A stretch of 40,072 bases of DNA, taken from assembly GCA_009914555.1 (NCBI GenBank), contig WNDY01000041.1, forward strand, positions 1 to 40,072. Direction: 5' to 3'. The notes beneath the pieces are model-generated. The model was given only the letters and a program-made list of their open reading frames with translations. It searched no databases and was not told the origin of the DNA. Below are positions 19,888 through 28,853 of the stretch, piece after piece. Origin of the DNA: Xylophilus sp. Lineage in GTDB: Bacteria; Pseudomonadota; Gammaproteobacteria; Burkholderiales; Burkholderiaceae_C. The translations under genes and the position numbers were made by a program. The first letter of the stretch is position 1; each line of letters starts with the position of its first letter.

Positions 19888-20259
19888 ATGCGCCTTGCCA
19901 TCGCCAGCATTTCCAGCTTCACCCTTCCCTCCCCCGCCGCGGCCCATGCCCTGTCGCGGGCCGCGCGGGCAGTCCGCCAGGCACTGCGCGGCCTGTCGTG
20001 CACGCCGCGCAGCCGGGCGCCGGAATCCGCCACACCTTCGCCAGCCCCCGCCGCCGTACAGGGCGTGCAGCCTGCGCAGGATGCGCCGCAGCCCATCGTG
20101 CTGGCCCTCGGCCAGCCGCCCCAGCCCCGGACGGCACGGCGCGGCGTGCGCGTGTGCCGCGCGGCGGCCGGTGGCGGCCGCATGGTGATCTCGGGCCGCA
20201 TGGACGAGGTCTGCGCAGAACTCGAACGCCTGGCCCGGTGCGAAGCGGCCTCGGCCTGA
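19888..20259 (+). CDS. Hypothetical protein downstream of lexA
   Basis: A 123-residue basic protein that I do not recognise. The first 35 residues are Ala/Ser-rich (MRLAIASISSFTLPSPAAAH). A Pro/Ala-rich linker follows, and the C-terminus (GRMVISGRMDEVCAELERLA) has a different, more protein-like composition and is the part most likely conserved. The start was chosen at ATG 19888, preceded by GGAGCCGGAG; the open frame extends 56 codons further upstream through the hairpin region. The position after lexA is suggestive of an SOS-linked gene, but there is no LexA box of its own in the 255 bases before it. Confidence 0.55.
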   Translation: MRLAIASISSFTLPSPAAAHALSRAARAVRQALRGLSCTPRSRAPESATPSPAPAAVQGVQPAQDAPQPIVLALGQPPQPRTARRGVRVCRAAAGGGRMVISGRMDEVCAELERLARCEAASA

Positions 20260-20368
20260 TGCCGACGCCTTGCACGACCTGCCGCGCCCCGGACGCGCGA
20301 TGCGCGTAGCCGCGGCCAGCCACTGGTTGCACGGAGGACCGGCACATCCGCCAAGGCACAATGGCGGC

Positions 20369-21376
20369 ATGAACATCGTGATATTGGACGACTACCAGGA
20401 CGCGGTGCGCAAGCTGCAGTGCGCTAGCCGGCTCGACCCGTACACGGCCAAGGTCTACACCAACACGGTCAAGGGGCTGGGCCAGCTGTCGGTGCGGCTG
20501 CGCGACGCCGACGTCATCGTGCTGATCCGCGAACGCACCCACATCACCCGGCAGCTCGTCGACAAACTGCCGCGCCTGAAGCTCATCGCGCAGACCGGCA
20601 AGGTCGGCGCCCATGTCGACGTGGCTGCCTGCACCGAGCGCGGCGTGGCCGTGGCCGAGGGCGTCGGTTCCCCGGTCGCGCCGGCCGAGCTGACCTGGGC
20701 GCTCGTGATGGCCGCGGTGCGCCGGCTGCCTCACTACATCGCCAGCCTCAAGCATGGCGCCTGGCAGCAGTCGGGGCTGAAGGCGGCGTCCATGCCACCG
20801 AACTTCGGCTTGGGCACGGTGCTGCGCGGCAAGACCTTCGGCATCTGGGGCTACGGCAAGATCGGCCAGATCGTCGCCGGCTATGCGCGCGCCTTTGGCA
20901 TGAACGTGCGCATCTGGGGCCGCGAGGCCTCGCGCGCCCAGGCACTGGCCGACGGCCTGCAGACCGCCGCCAGCCGCGAGGAATTCTTCGAGCAGTGCGA
21001 CGTGGTTTCGCTGCACCTGCGGCTGGGCGACGCCACGCGCGGCATCGTGACGCTGGAGGACCTGTCGCGCATGAAGCCGACCGCGCTGCTGGTCAACACC
21101 TCGCGTGCGGAACTGATCGAGCCCGATGCCCTGATCGCTGCGCTCAACCGCGGCCGGCCCGGCATGGCGGCCGTCGACGTGTTCGAGAGCGAACCCATCC
21201 TGCAGGGCCACGCGCTGCTGCGTCTGGAAAACTGCATCTGCACGCCGCACATCGGCTATGTCGAGCAGGACAGCTACGAACTCTATTTCGGCGCGGCGTT
21301 CGACAACGTGGTGAACTACATCCGCGGCACGCCGACCAAGATCGTCAACCCCGGCGCTCTGCAGGTCCGGCGCTGA
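20369..21376 (+). CDS. D-2-hydroxyacid dehydrogenase (phosphoglycerate dehydrogenase family)
   Basis: A 335-residue NAD-dependent dehydrogenase. The Rossmann motif is GYGKIG (161-166), and the catalytic residues are R246 (NTSRAEL), E275 (VFESEP) and H294 (CTPHIGYVEQ). The N-terminal half is the substrate domain (IVILDDYQD...LIAQTGKVGAHVDV). There is no ACT or other C-terminal regulatory domain, so it is shorter than SerA proper. The reaction is interconversion of a 2-oxoacid and D-2-hydroxyacid; the substrate is not determined. It is a stand-alone gene, convergent with the FimV-like gene. Confidence 0.92.
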   Translation: MNIVILDDYQDAVRKLQCASRLDPYTAKVYTNTVKGLGQLSVRLRDADVIVLIRERTHITRQLVDKLPRLKLIAQTGKVGAHVDVAACTERGVAVAEGVGSPVAPAELTWALVMAAVRRLPHYIASLKHGAWQQSGLKAASMPPNFGLGTVLRGKTFGIWGYGKIGQIVAGYARAFGMNVRIWGREASRAQALADGLQTAASREEFFEQCDVVSLHLRLGDATRGIVTLEDLSRMKPTALLVNTSRAELIEPDALIAALNRGRPGMAAVDVFESEPILQGHALLRLENCICTPHIGYVEQDSYELYFGAAFDNVVNYIRGTPTKIVNPGALQVRR

Positions 21377-21428
21377 CCTGGGCCGGCCCCGCTGCGCCGG
21401 CAGGCACCGGCGCGGCATGGCGCCAGAC

Positions 21429-23429
21429 TCACCGGGCCGATGCTTTCGAGCGGGCGCTGCGTGCCAGCCCGGCCTCGATCTCCTCATCGAGATCGAAGTC
21501 GATGAGATTGCCGTGCGGCGCATCGGGGCCGGAGGCCGGCGACGACAGCGCGGGCGCCGCCGGGGGGTCGATGTCGAGCATCAGCGAAGGCTCCAGCGGC
21601 TCCACGTCGAGCATGCGGCTTTCCACCGTCAGGCCGTCGATGGCGTCGCGCAGATGGGTTCCGGCATGGCCGCGCGGCTTCGCCGGCTGCGCGTTGGCAT
21701 AGCCGGCATCCAGCACCACGGCATAGAGCAGCAGCAGTTCGCGGTAGGCATCGAGCGCGAAAGGCCCGGCTGTGCGGGGTGCGCCCGGGCGGCGCACCAG
21801 ATGGGCTTCCAGCAGCACCGCCGACTCCGGCGTGCCCCAGACGCGCTCGATCGACTTCAGCACTTCGGGATAGTCTTCCATGCCGTAGGTCGGCCGGTGG
21901 AATTCGGCAAACGGCGGCACGGTGCCGTTGAAATGCTCGCCGAAGCGCTGGGCCAGGCGGCTGTAGTCCTCGACCCGGCTCAGCGTATGGAAGATGTGCA
22001 GCAGGTCGAGGTAGGCCAGCGGGCTGGATTCGGCGTATTCGGCGATGTGCTTTTGCAGCGCCTCGATGGCCTGTTCGTACTGGCCGAGCGAGACGAAGAA
22101 GTCCGCATGCTGGCGCACGTCGAACAGCTCTTCGGGGTTGACCACCCGCCCACCTTGCGAAGCGGCGGCGGAAGGCGACGCCGTCAGGTGGCCGAAGGCC
22201 GAAGCGGCAGCCTCGACATGTGCCAGATCCACGTCGATGCCTTGCACGAAGGCAGGCGCCGGAGCCGGCAGCGCAGCAGTTGCCGGCCTGGCCGCCGCAG
22301 GGGCGATCGGCACCGGCGCCGTGGTGTCCTTGGGCTCGGGTGCAGGCACTGCGGCCTCCGCGGCCGCGCCGGTGCCGTTGAACTGCCACCAGTTGCGGCG
22401 CGCCCTCTCGTCGCGCCGGCTGCGGGCGAACAGCCAGCCGGCCAGCGCCAGGGCCAGCGCGAACAGCAGGCCGAGCAGGTAGACCACGGTGCCGCCGAAC
22501 CCCTCGGACCGCTGCTGCTCCAGGCGGGCCTGCAACTCGGCGGAGGCGGCCTTTTCACGGGACGCGGCGGCCCGCAGGTTGCGGACTTCGGCCTCCAGCG
22601 CCTGCAGGCGGTCCGCGCCGCGCAGCACGTCCTCGGGCGAGGCGTTGAGCGCCTTCCAGAGCGCCGCGGCCTCGCTGCGCCGGGCCGACGGCTCTTCCGC
22701 CGGCACCTTGGCCAGACCATCGGAGAGGCGCAGCGTGCCCGGCGTGCCGGGCCAGTCCTCCAGCGGGTCGAGCGCCAGCCGTGGCCGTGCGGAGGCGGCG
22801 GCGGGCGCCGGCGCAGGTGCGCGGACGGAGACGCGCGGCGCCGCCGCCGCGTGGGAGGGCTGCTCGTCGGCCAAAGGAGCCGCAGCCGCAGCGGAGCGCG
22901 GCCGGCGCGGAGTCGCCGGCCGCGCCTCAGCCGTCTCGGCCGCCGGGGCCGCGGCCGAAGATGGCGTCGATGCTGCAGGCCGCGCCGCAGCCGCCTCGCG
23001 CTGCACAGTCTCCGCAGCGAAGGGAATGGCCACCGGCAAACTCGACCGGGCCACGGTCTCGGGCAGGTGGGCCAGCAGGGTATAGCTGCGGGTGATGCGG
23101 TTGCCGCAGCCCACGCTCAGGCGCACGACAGCCACCGGCTCATCGACCGCGGAGGTGGTCTGCAACCGCACGGCGGTCAGCCGGCCTTGGACATCAGTGA
23201 CGGGGATCTGGCGCACCCGGGCGCCGTCGAGGCGGCTGTCGCCCAGCGCGACCTCGGCGCGGTTGCAACTGGTGCCGGGGTCTTCGCCGGCGTCGGCCTG
23301 CACGTCGATCAGCCGGTCCAGCGGCTGGCCGAGAGTGACTGCGCCGCGCGGGGCTCCCAGCGAGAGTGCCAGAGCCTCATGCCCCACCACAGACAGCAGA
23401 AGACCCAGTACCGCGCCGCGATGTTTCAC
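21429..23429 (-). CDS. FimV/HubP-like cell-pole or pilus assembly protein
   Basis: A 666-residue protein with the layout of FimV. It has a signal peptide (GTG 23429, KHRGAVLGLLLSVVGHEALA) and an N-terminal domain beginning LSLGAPRGAVTLGQPLD. A long Ala/Pro-rich periplasmic linker follows, then a short coiled coil (ALEAEVRNLRAAASREKAASAELQ) before one transmembrane helix near residues 310-332 (TVVYLLGLLFALALALAGWL). A cytoplasmic Ala-rich part comes next, then a TPR-like region (RQHADFFVSLGQYEQAIEALQKHI) and an acidic end. FimV proteins help type IV pilus assembly and polar organisation by binding peptidoglycan. The usual FimV neighbours (asd, truA) are absent, so this may be a paralogue. Confidence 0.82.
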   Translation of the reverse strand: MKHRGAVLGLLLSVVGHEALALSLGAPRGAVTLGQPLDRLIDVQADAGEDPGTSCNRAEVALGDSRLDGARVRQIPVTDVQGRLTAVRLQTTSAVDEPVAVVRLSVGCGNRITRSYTLLAHLPETVARSSLPVAIPFAAETVQREAAAARPAASTPSSAAAPAAETAEARPATPRRPRSAAAAAPLADEQPSHAAAAPRVSVRAPAPAPAAASARPRLALDPLEDWPGTPGTLRLSDGLAKVPAEEPSARRSEAAALWKALNASPEDVLRGADRLQALEAEVRNLRAAASREKAASAELQARLEQQRSEGFGGTVVYLLGLLFALALALAGWLFARSRRDERARRNWWQFNGTGAAAEAAVPAPEPKDTTAPVPIAPAAARPATAALPAPAPAFVQGIDVDLAHVEAAASAFGHLTASPSAAASQGGRVVNPEELFDVRQHADFFVSLGQYEQAIEALQKHIAEYAESSPLAYLDLLHIFHTLSRVEDYSRLAQRFGEHFNGTVPPFAEFHRPTYGMEDYPEVLKSIERVWGTPESAVLLEAHLVRRPGAPRTAGPFALDAYRELLLLYAVVLDAGYANAQPAKPRGHAGTHLRDAIDGLTVESRMLDVEPLEPSLMLDIDPPAAPALSSPASGPDAPHGNLIDFDLDEEIEAGLARSARSKASAR

Positions 23430-23517
23430 GCATTCCCCCTTCCCTTTTGAAGTGCGGCCGATTCTGTCACATCCCACTTTGCGCGTGCGGCGGCGGCGTG
23501 GTAGAGATAATGCCGTT

Positions 23518-25038
23518 ATGACAATTACCTATAAGTCAGTGGGCGTTGTGGGCGCCGGTGTCATGGGCCAGGGCATCGCGCAGTTCGCGGCCCAGGCCGG
23601 CAGCACCGTCCGCCTGTTCGATACCCAGGCAGGCGCCGCCGACGCGGCCCGCGGCCGCGTGGCCGGGCAATGGGAACGGCTGCGCGACAAGGGCCGCATC
23701 GACGGTGCGCGAGCCCAGGCATTCGCGGCCCGGCTGGTCCCGGCGGCGGCGCTGGAGGAGCTGGCGGACTGCGACCTGGTCGTCGAGGCCATCGTCGAGC
23801 GGCTGGACGCCAAGCAGACGCTGTTCGCCGCGCTGGAGCGCATCGTCGGGCCCGCGGCCGTGCTGGCGACCAACACCTCGTCGCTGTCAGTCACCGCGAT
23901 CGCCGCGGCGCTGCAGAAGCCGGAGCGCTTCGCCGGCTTGCACTTCTTCAACCCGGTGCCGCTGATGAAGGTGGTGGAAGTCATCCCCGGCCTGCGCACC
24001 GCGCCCGACGTCGCACGCAACCTGTCGGAGTATGCACGGCAGGCCGGCCATTCTCCAGTGCTGGCACAGGATACTCCCGGTTTCATCGTCAACCACGCGG
24101 GCCGCGGCTACGGCACCGAGGCGCTGCGCATCGCGGGTGAAGGCGTGGCCGACTTCGCCGCCATCGACCGCATCCTGCGCGACCAGGCCGGCTTCCGGCT
24201 GGGGCCCTTCGAACTGCTGGACCTGACCGGGCTCGACGTGTCCCATGCGGTGATGGAGTCGATCTACCAGCAGTACTACGGCGAGCCGCGCTTTCGCCCC
24301 AGCGTGATCGCCGCGCAGCGCAGGGCCGGCGGGCTGTTCGGCCGCAAGACCGGCGAAGGTTTCTACTGCTATGTGGACGGTGTGCAGCAGCTGGCGCCGG
24401 AGCTGCCTGTGCCCGTGGTGCAGCGCATTCCCCCGGTCTGGGTGTCCTCGCGCGCCGCGCGGCGCGCCGAACTGTTCCAGTTGCTCAAGCACCTGGACGC
24501 CACGATCGAGACCGGCGAATCGCCCTCGCCCCAGGCGCTGACGCTGGTCGCGCCGCTGGGCTACGACGTGACCACGGTCGCGGTGGTCGAGCGCCTGGAC
24601 CCGGCGCGCACCGTCGGCATCGATCTGCTGGTGGAGGACGCGGCCACCAAGCGCCGCGTGCTGGCCACCAACCCGGCCTCGCGGGCCGACTTCCGCGATG
24701 CGGCCCATGCGCTGTTCGCGCGCGACGGCAAGCCGGTCAGCGTGATCCGCGACAGCGGCGGCTTCGTCACCCAGCGCGTGCTGGCCATGATCGTCAACAT
24801 CGCCTGCGACATCTGCCAGCAGCGCATCTGCTCGCCGGCCGATCTGGAGACCGCCGTCACGCTCGGCCTGGGCTATCCGGCCGGGCCGCTGGCGCTGGGC
24901 GACCGGCTCGGGCCGACCAACGTGCTGGAGGTGCTGTTCAACCTGCAGACCGTGTATGGCGACTCGCGCTACCGCCCGAGCCCCTGGCTGCGCCGTCGCG
25001 GCGCGATCGGGCTGAGCCTGCTGCAAGACGAAGACTGA
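23518..25038 (+). CDS. 3-hydroxyacyl-CoA dehydrogenase (PaaH-like)
   Basis: A 506-residue NAD-dependent dehydrogenase. The Rossmann motif is VGAGVMGQG (11-19), catalytic H142 is in LHFFNPVPLMK, and E154 in KVVEVIPG completes the His-Glu pair. The C-terminal 3HCDH domain (GFIVNHAGRGYGTEA...) is followed by a second copy of the same domain (residues about 410-500, GFVTQRVLAMIVNIACDI), the arrangement of PaaH/PaaC and related enzymes. It oxidises 3-hydroxyacyl-CoA to 3-oxoacyl-CoA. It is the first gene of an operon with a crotonase (9 bases downstream) and a Crp-type regulator, a small beta-oxidation or aromatic-CoA set. Confidence 0.94.
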   Translation: MTITYKSVGVVGAGVMGQGIAQFAAQAGSTVRLFDTQAGAADAARGRVAGQWERLRDKGRIDGARAQAFAARLVPAAALEELADCDLVVEAIVERLDAKQTLFAALERIVGPAAVLATNTSSLSVTAIAAALQKPERFAGLHFFNPVPLMKVVEVIPGLRTAPDVARNLSEYARQAGHSPVLAQDTPGFIVNHAGRGYGTEALRIAGEGVADFAAIDRILRDQAGFRLGPFELLDLTGLDVSHAVMESIYQQYYGEPRFRPSVIAAQRRAGGLFGRKTGEGFYCYVDGVQQLAPELPVPVVQRIPPVWVSSRAARRAELFQLLKHLDATIETGESPSPQALTLVAPLGYDVTTVAVVERLDPARTVGIDLLVEDAATKRRVLATNPASRADFRDAAHALFARDGKPVSVIRDSGGFVTQRVLAMIVNIACDICQQRICSPADLETAVTLGLGYPAGPLALGDRLGPTNVLEVLFNLQTVYGDSRYRPSPWLRRRGAIGLSLLQDED

Positions 25039-25047
25039 GGGCCTTCC

Positions 25048-25827
25048 ATGCCGTCCGAACTCAGGAGCCACCACCAGGGCCAGACCCTGGTGCTCACTAT
25101 CAGCAACCCCGAGGCGCGCAACGCGCTGGGGCCGGAGATCTACGTCGCGGGCGTCGAGGCGCTGAACGCCGCGGATGCCAACCCGGAGGTGCGCAGCGTC
25201 GTCATCACCGGCGCGGGCGGCACTTTCTGCGCCGGCGGCGACCTGCGGCGCCTGCTGGCGCGCCGCAACGAGCCGCCCTCGGCGCAGGCCGCGAGCGTCG
25301 AGGCGCTGCATGGCTGGATCGAGACCATCCACGCCTTTCCCAAGCCGGTGATCGCCGCGGTCGAAGGCGCGGCGGCCGGCGCCGGCTTCTCGCTCGCCCT
25401 GGCCTGCGACCTGATCGTGGCCGCGCGCGATGCCGTCTTTGCCGCCGCCTACAGCCGCGTGGCGCTGTCGCCCGACGGGGGCGCCAGCTGGAACCTGGCG
25501 CGGGCCCTGCCCCGCCAGCTCGCGGCCGAACTGCTGCTCGAAGGCGGCAGCATCGGCGCCCAGCGGCTGCATGGGCTCGGCGTGGTCAACCGCGTGGCCG
25601 AGCCCGGCAGCGCTTTGCAGGACGCGCTGGCCCTGGCCGGGCGGCTCAACGGCCGCGCGCCCAATGCGCTCGCCAGCATCAAGGAACTGCTGGCCGACGC
25701 GCCGCAGCACCCGCTGACCCAGCAGCTGGCAGCCGAACGCGACCATCTGGTGGCCAACCTGCACCATGCCAACGGCGGCATCGGCATCCGCGCCTTCCTG
25801 GACAAACAGACTCCCCACTTCGAGTAG
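25048..25827 (+). CDS. Enoyl-CoA hydratase/isomerase family protein
   Basis: A 259-residue crotonase. The oxyanion-hole segments are GAGGTFCAGGDL and VEGAAAGAGFSLALACDL. At the usual catalytic-Glu region the sequence is RVALSPDGGASWNL. The first Glu is thus not present, and the Asp in SPDGG is the position used by PaaG-type isomerases. It is therefore more likely an isomerase/hydratase of the PaaG-like branch than a classical EchA. It follows the dehydrogenase by nine bases and would act in the same CoA-ester pathway. No ligase or thiolase is in the window. Confidence 0.9.
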   Translation: MPSELRSHHQGQTLVLTISNPEARNALGPEIYVAGVEALNAADANPEVRSVVITGAGGTFCAGGDLRRLLARRNEPPSAQAASVEALHGWIETIHAFPKPVIAAVEGAAAGAGFSLALACDLIVAARDAVFAAAYSRVALSPDGGASWNLARALPRQLAAELLLEGGSIGAQRLHGLGVVNRVAEPGSALQDALALAGRLNGRAPNALASIKELLADAPQHPLTQQLAAERDHLVANLHHANGGIGIRAFLDKQTPHFE

Positions 25828-25872
25828 AGACAACGAACGGCCCGGCGCCGCAGGCCGCGCGCCGGACACGCC

Positions 25873-26592
25873 ATGAACGAGCCGATGCTTACCGTCGAGG
25901 AACGCGAAGCGATCAACAGCGGTCGCTGGTTCTCGTCCCTTTCGCCCGCGCTGCGGCACGACATTCTTCGATGCGCCTACGTCAAGCGCTACCAGGACGG
26001 CGACCTGATCGCCGCGCGCGGCGATCCGCCGCAGGAATGGATCGCCTGCGCGCGCGGCGCGGTGCGCGTCAGCTCCACCTCGCTCGCCGGCCGGCAGGTC
26101 ACGCTGACCTACATGGAGCCCGGCGTCTGGTTCGGCGATGTGGCCTTCTTCGACGGCGACCGGTGCACCCACGATGCCTATGCGCACGGCAGCACCAGCA
26201 CGCTCTGCGTGGCGCGCGGCGATTTCAGAAAGATCCTGGCGCAGCATGCCGAGTTCTACGAGGCGCTGCTGCGCCTGCAGGCGCGGCGCATCCGGCTGCT
26301 GTTCGGCCTGGTGGAAGACCTCAACACCCTGCCGCTGCGCGCCCGCCTGGCCAAGCAGCTGCTGCATCTGGCGCGCAGCTATGGCGTGCCCGCGCCGGCC
26401 GACGGCAGCGACACGCGCATCAGCCTGCAGCTCGCGCAGGAGGAGTTGGCGCACCTGCTCGGCGCGTCGCGCCAGCGGGTGAACCAGGAACTCAAGTCCA
26501 TGGAGCGCGACGCGGTCATCCGCATCGAGCCCTCCGGGCTGGTGGTGCGCGACCGGGCCGCCCTGCGCCAGATCGGCGAGACCGAGCCGTAG
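25873..26592 (+). CDS. Crp/Fnr-family transcriptional regulator
   Basis: A 239-residue regulator. An N-terminal cyclic-nucleotide-binding-like domain (DGDLIAARGDPPQEWIACARGAVRV, FGDVAFFDGD) is followed by a long connecting helix (LLRLQARRIRLLFGLVEDL). The C-terminal winged helix is SLQLAQEELAHLLGASRQRVNQELKSMERDAVI. The four N-terminal cysteines of Fnr are absent. The phosphate-binding Arg-Ser/Thr of Crp is not obvious either, so the ligand is unknown. It lies 45 bases behind the crotonase gene and is probably part of its operon and its regulator. Confidence 0.9.
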   Translation: MNEPMLTVEEREAINSGRWFSSLSPALRHDILRCAYVKRYQDGDLIAARGDPPQEWIACARGAVRVSSTSLAGRQVTLTYMEPGVWFGDVAFFDGDRCTHDAYAHGSTSTLCVARGDFRKILAQHAEFYEALLRLQARRIRLLFGLVEDLNTLPLRARLAKQLLHLARSYGVPAPADGSDTRISLQLAQEELAHLLGASRQRVNQELKSMERDAVIRIEPSGLVVRDRAALRQIGETEP

Positions 26593-26762
26593 CCGCAGGC
26601 GCGGCCTTCGCCGACGGGCCAGCCGGTGCCGCCTACAGCGCCAGGGCGCGGTGCCGGCGGGCTGCAGCAGCGTGACCGCGTGGCGCAGCTGTCGAGCGTG
26701 CCGGTCGACATGCCGTGCGGATCAGGTCGACCATGGCGCTGCCGGTGGGGATGGCGGGCGGT

Positions 26763-27953
26763 TCAGAGTGCCCGGGCGAGCCGTGCCACGCCTTCGCGGA
26801 TGCGGGCCTCGTCGGCCGTGGCGAAGCTCAGGCGCAGCGTGGCTGGGTCGGCGTCGGTCGCGAAGAACGGTGCCCCGGGCACGAAGGCCACGTTCTCCGC
26901 GATGGCACGGCGGGCGAATTCGGCCGCGTCGGCCACCTTGCCGCCGGCGCCGGTCAGGCGGGCCCAGATGAAGAGGCCGCCCTGCGGCGCGGTGAAGTCG
27001 ATGGCGTCGCCCAGTTCGCTGCGCAGCGCCTCGCCCATGGCCGCGGCGCGGGCGCGGTAGACGGTGCGCACGCGGGCCAGCGTGCCGGGCAGGCGGCCGC
27101 TCTGGAGGTACTGCGCGGCGGTCGCCTGGGCATAGGTGCTGGTGTGGGCGTCGCTGAACTGCTTGCACATCACCGCATTGGCCAGCAGCGCCTGGGGCGC
27201 CAGCAGCCAGCCCACGCGCAGGCCCGGGGCCAGCACCTTGCTGAGGCTGCCGGCATAGGCCAGCAGTTCGCGGCTGCCGGGCACCTCGTGGCTCAGTGCC
27301 AGCAAGCTCGGCGGCGGAGGCGCGTCGAAATACAGGTCGCCGTAGGGGTCGTCCTCGACGACGAAGGTGCCGTACCGCACCGCCAGCTCCAGCACCTTGC
27401 GGCGGCGCTCCAGCGACAGCAGTGCGCCACTGGGGTTGCCGAAGGTGGGAATCAGATAGACCAGCTTGGGCCGGTGTTCGGCGATGAGCCGTTCCAGCCG
27501 GTCGACCTGCACGCCCTCGGCGTCGATCGGCGCGCTGATGACCTCGGCGCCGTAGAGGCGGAAGGCCTGGATGGTCGCCAGGAAGGTCGGGCCTTCGACC
27601 AGCACCTTGTCGCCCGGATCGATCAGCGTCTTGCCAATCAGGTCGAGCGCCTGCTGGCTGCCGGTGGTGACGATGAGGTCGCCGGCAGCCACGTCCCGCA
27701 CGTCCTTGGCCTTCAGGAAGGCGGCGAGCTGCTCGCGCAGCGGCTGCCAGCCCTCGGTGGCTCCGTACTGCAGGGCGCCGGGCTCCTCGGCGAGCACGTG
27801 GTGCGCCGCCTCGGTGATGCCGGGCACGTCGAACATGGCCCCGTCCGGGAAGCCGCCGGCGAAGCTGATGATGCCGGGCCTGCCCAGCAGCTTGAACAGT
27901 TCGCGGATGGCGGAGGTTTCGACATTGGCGAGGCGGGAGGCGAAAGCGGGCAT
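26763..27953 (-). CDS. PLP-dependent aminotransferase, class I/II (LysN-like)
   Basis: A 396-residue fold-type I aminotransferase. The PLP lysine is K239 (AGSLSKVLAPGLRVGW). N173 (TFGNPSG) and D202/Y204 (VEDDPYG) are the cofactor-binding residues. IISFAGGFPDG and QYGATEGWQPLREQ are typical of the 2-aminoadipate/MocR-like aminotransferase group. The exact amino acid substrate is not clear. Start ATG 27953 gives MPAFASRLANVETSAIRELFK; the long upstream extension of the frame is shadow sequence. It is divergent from nth, with a 237-base space that carries a repeat element. Confidence 0.93.
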   Translation of the reverse strand: MPAFASRLANVETSAIRELFKLLGRPGIISFAGGFPDGAMFDVPGITEAAHHVLAEEPGALQYGATEGWQPLREQLAAFLKAKDVRDVAAGDLIVTTGSQQALDLIGKTLIDPGDKVLVEGPTFLATIQAFRLYGAEVISAPIDAEGVQVDRLERLIAEHRPKLVYLIPTFGNPSGALLSLERRRKVLELAVRYGTFVVEDDPYGDLYFDAPPPPSLLALSHEVPGSRELLAYAGSLSKVLAPGLRVGWLLAPQALLANAVMCKQFSDAHTSTYAQATAAQYLQSGRLPGTLARVRTVYRARAAAMGEALRSELGDAIDFTAPQGGLFIWARLTGAGGKVADAAEFARRAIAENVAFVPGAPFFATDADPATLRLSFATADEARIREGVARLARAL

Positions 27954-28104
27954 GGTGGAGGAGCTGTCTGCGAAGGGGAAACCGGCCCCTGCGGGGGCCG
28001 GTGGCTCGCGGATGGTAACGTTCTTGCGCAGCGGCCGCCGGGCACGCGATGCGCCGCCGCCACGCGCGCGGCGGCCCTCCGCCCTACACTCGGCCGTTGC
28101 CTCC

Positions 28105-28194
28105 ATGAAAACGACCGCCCCCAAGCCCCCCGCGCCGCGCGGACCGCTGCCCCCCAGGGGGGCGCTGTTCACCCCGGGGGCGGCCCAGCGATGA
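28105..28194 (+). repeat. GC-rich hairpin element with mini-ORF, copy 2 (upstream of nth)
   Basis: A 29-codon ORF starts at ATG 28105, is GC-rich throughout, and stops at TGA 28192-28194, overlapping the nth ATG (28191-28193) as ATGA. The DNA contains GCCCCCCAGGGGGGC (28149-28163), a near-perfect palindrome, and ends GGGGGCGGCCCAGCG just before the nth start. It shares GCTGCCCCCCA and the GGCGGCCC-GCG end with the element in front of exbD at 14405-14500. It is therefore probably the same dispersed family; translation is unproven. Confidence 0.6.
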
Positions 28195-28853
28195 AAAAAG
28201 CAGATATCGTTCCCTTCTTCCAGGCCCTGCAGGCGGCCAACCCGTCGCCCAAGACCGAGCTGGAATACACCACGCCCTTCGAACTGCTGGCCGCCGTGCT
28301 GCTGTCGGCCCAGGCGACCGACGTGGGCGTGAACAAGGCCACCCGCAGGCTCTATCCGGTGGCCAACACGCCGCAGGCCATCCTCGACCTGGGGCTGGAA
28401 GGGCTGGAGTCGTACATCAGGACCATCGGCCTCTACCGCAGCAAGGCCAGGCACCTGATGGAGGCCTGCCGCATGCTGGTCGACCTGCACGGCGGCGAGG
28501 TGCCGCACGACCGCGGGGCGCTCGAAGCGCTGCCCGGCGTGGGCCGCAAGACGGCCAACGTGGTGCTCAACGTGGCCTTCGGCGAGCCGACCATCGCGGT
28601 CGACACCCACATCTTCCGCGTGAGCAACCGTACCGGCCTGGCACCCGGCAAGACGCCGCTGGAGGTGGAGCTCAAGCTCATGAAGCGGGTCCCCCGGGAG
28701 TTCGTCGACCATGCGCACCACTGGCTGCTCCTGCACGGCCGCTACGTCTGCCAGGCGCGCAAGCCGCTGTGCTGGCAGTGCCAGGTGGCGCCGTGGTGCG
28801 ACTACAGGCCCAAGACGCCCGCTCCGGCGGCAGCCTCGCGCACGCGCCCGTGA
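28191..28853 (+). CDS. nth: Endonuclease III (Nth)
   Basis: A 220-residue DNA glycosylase/AP lyase that removes oxidised pyrimidines. The helix-hairpin-helix is LPGVGRKTA with catalytic K120, followed by D138 in IAVDTHIFRV. The [4Fe-4S] loop is C187-x6-C194-x2-C197-x5-C203. The start is ATG 28191. A repeat-borne mini-ORF upstream ends at the start (ATGA), and the gene's own stop overlaps the next start (GTGA). DNA repair followed by a GGDEF protein in the same coupled unit is unusual. Confidence 0.97.
   Translation: MKKADIVPFFQALQAANPSPKTELEYTTPFELLAAVLLSAQATDVGVNKATRRLYPVANTPQAILDLGLEGLESYIRTIGLYRSKARHLMEACRMLVDLHGGEVPHDRGALEALPGVGRKTANVVLNVAFGEPTIAVDTHIFRVSNRTGLAPGKTPLEVELKLMKRVPREFVDHAHHWLLLHGRYVCQARKPLCWQCQVAPWCDYRPKTPAPAAASRTRP

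Noticed and set aside
23887..26454. An 855-codon minus-strand frame over the dehydrogenase, crotonase and Crp genes
   Set aside because: No start signal or domain; the plus-strand genes explain the coding signal completely.
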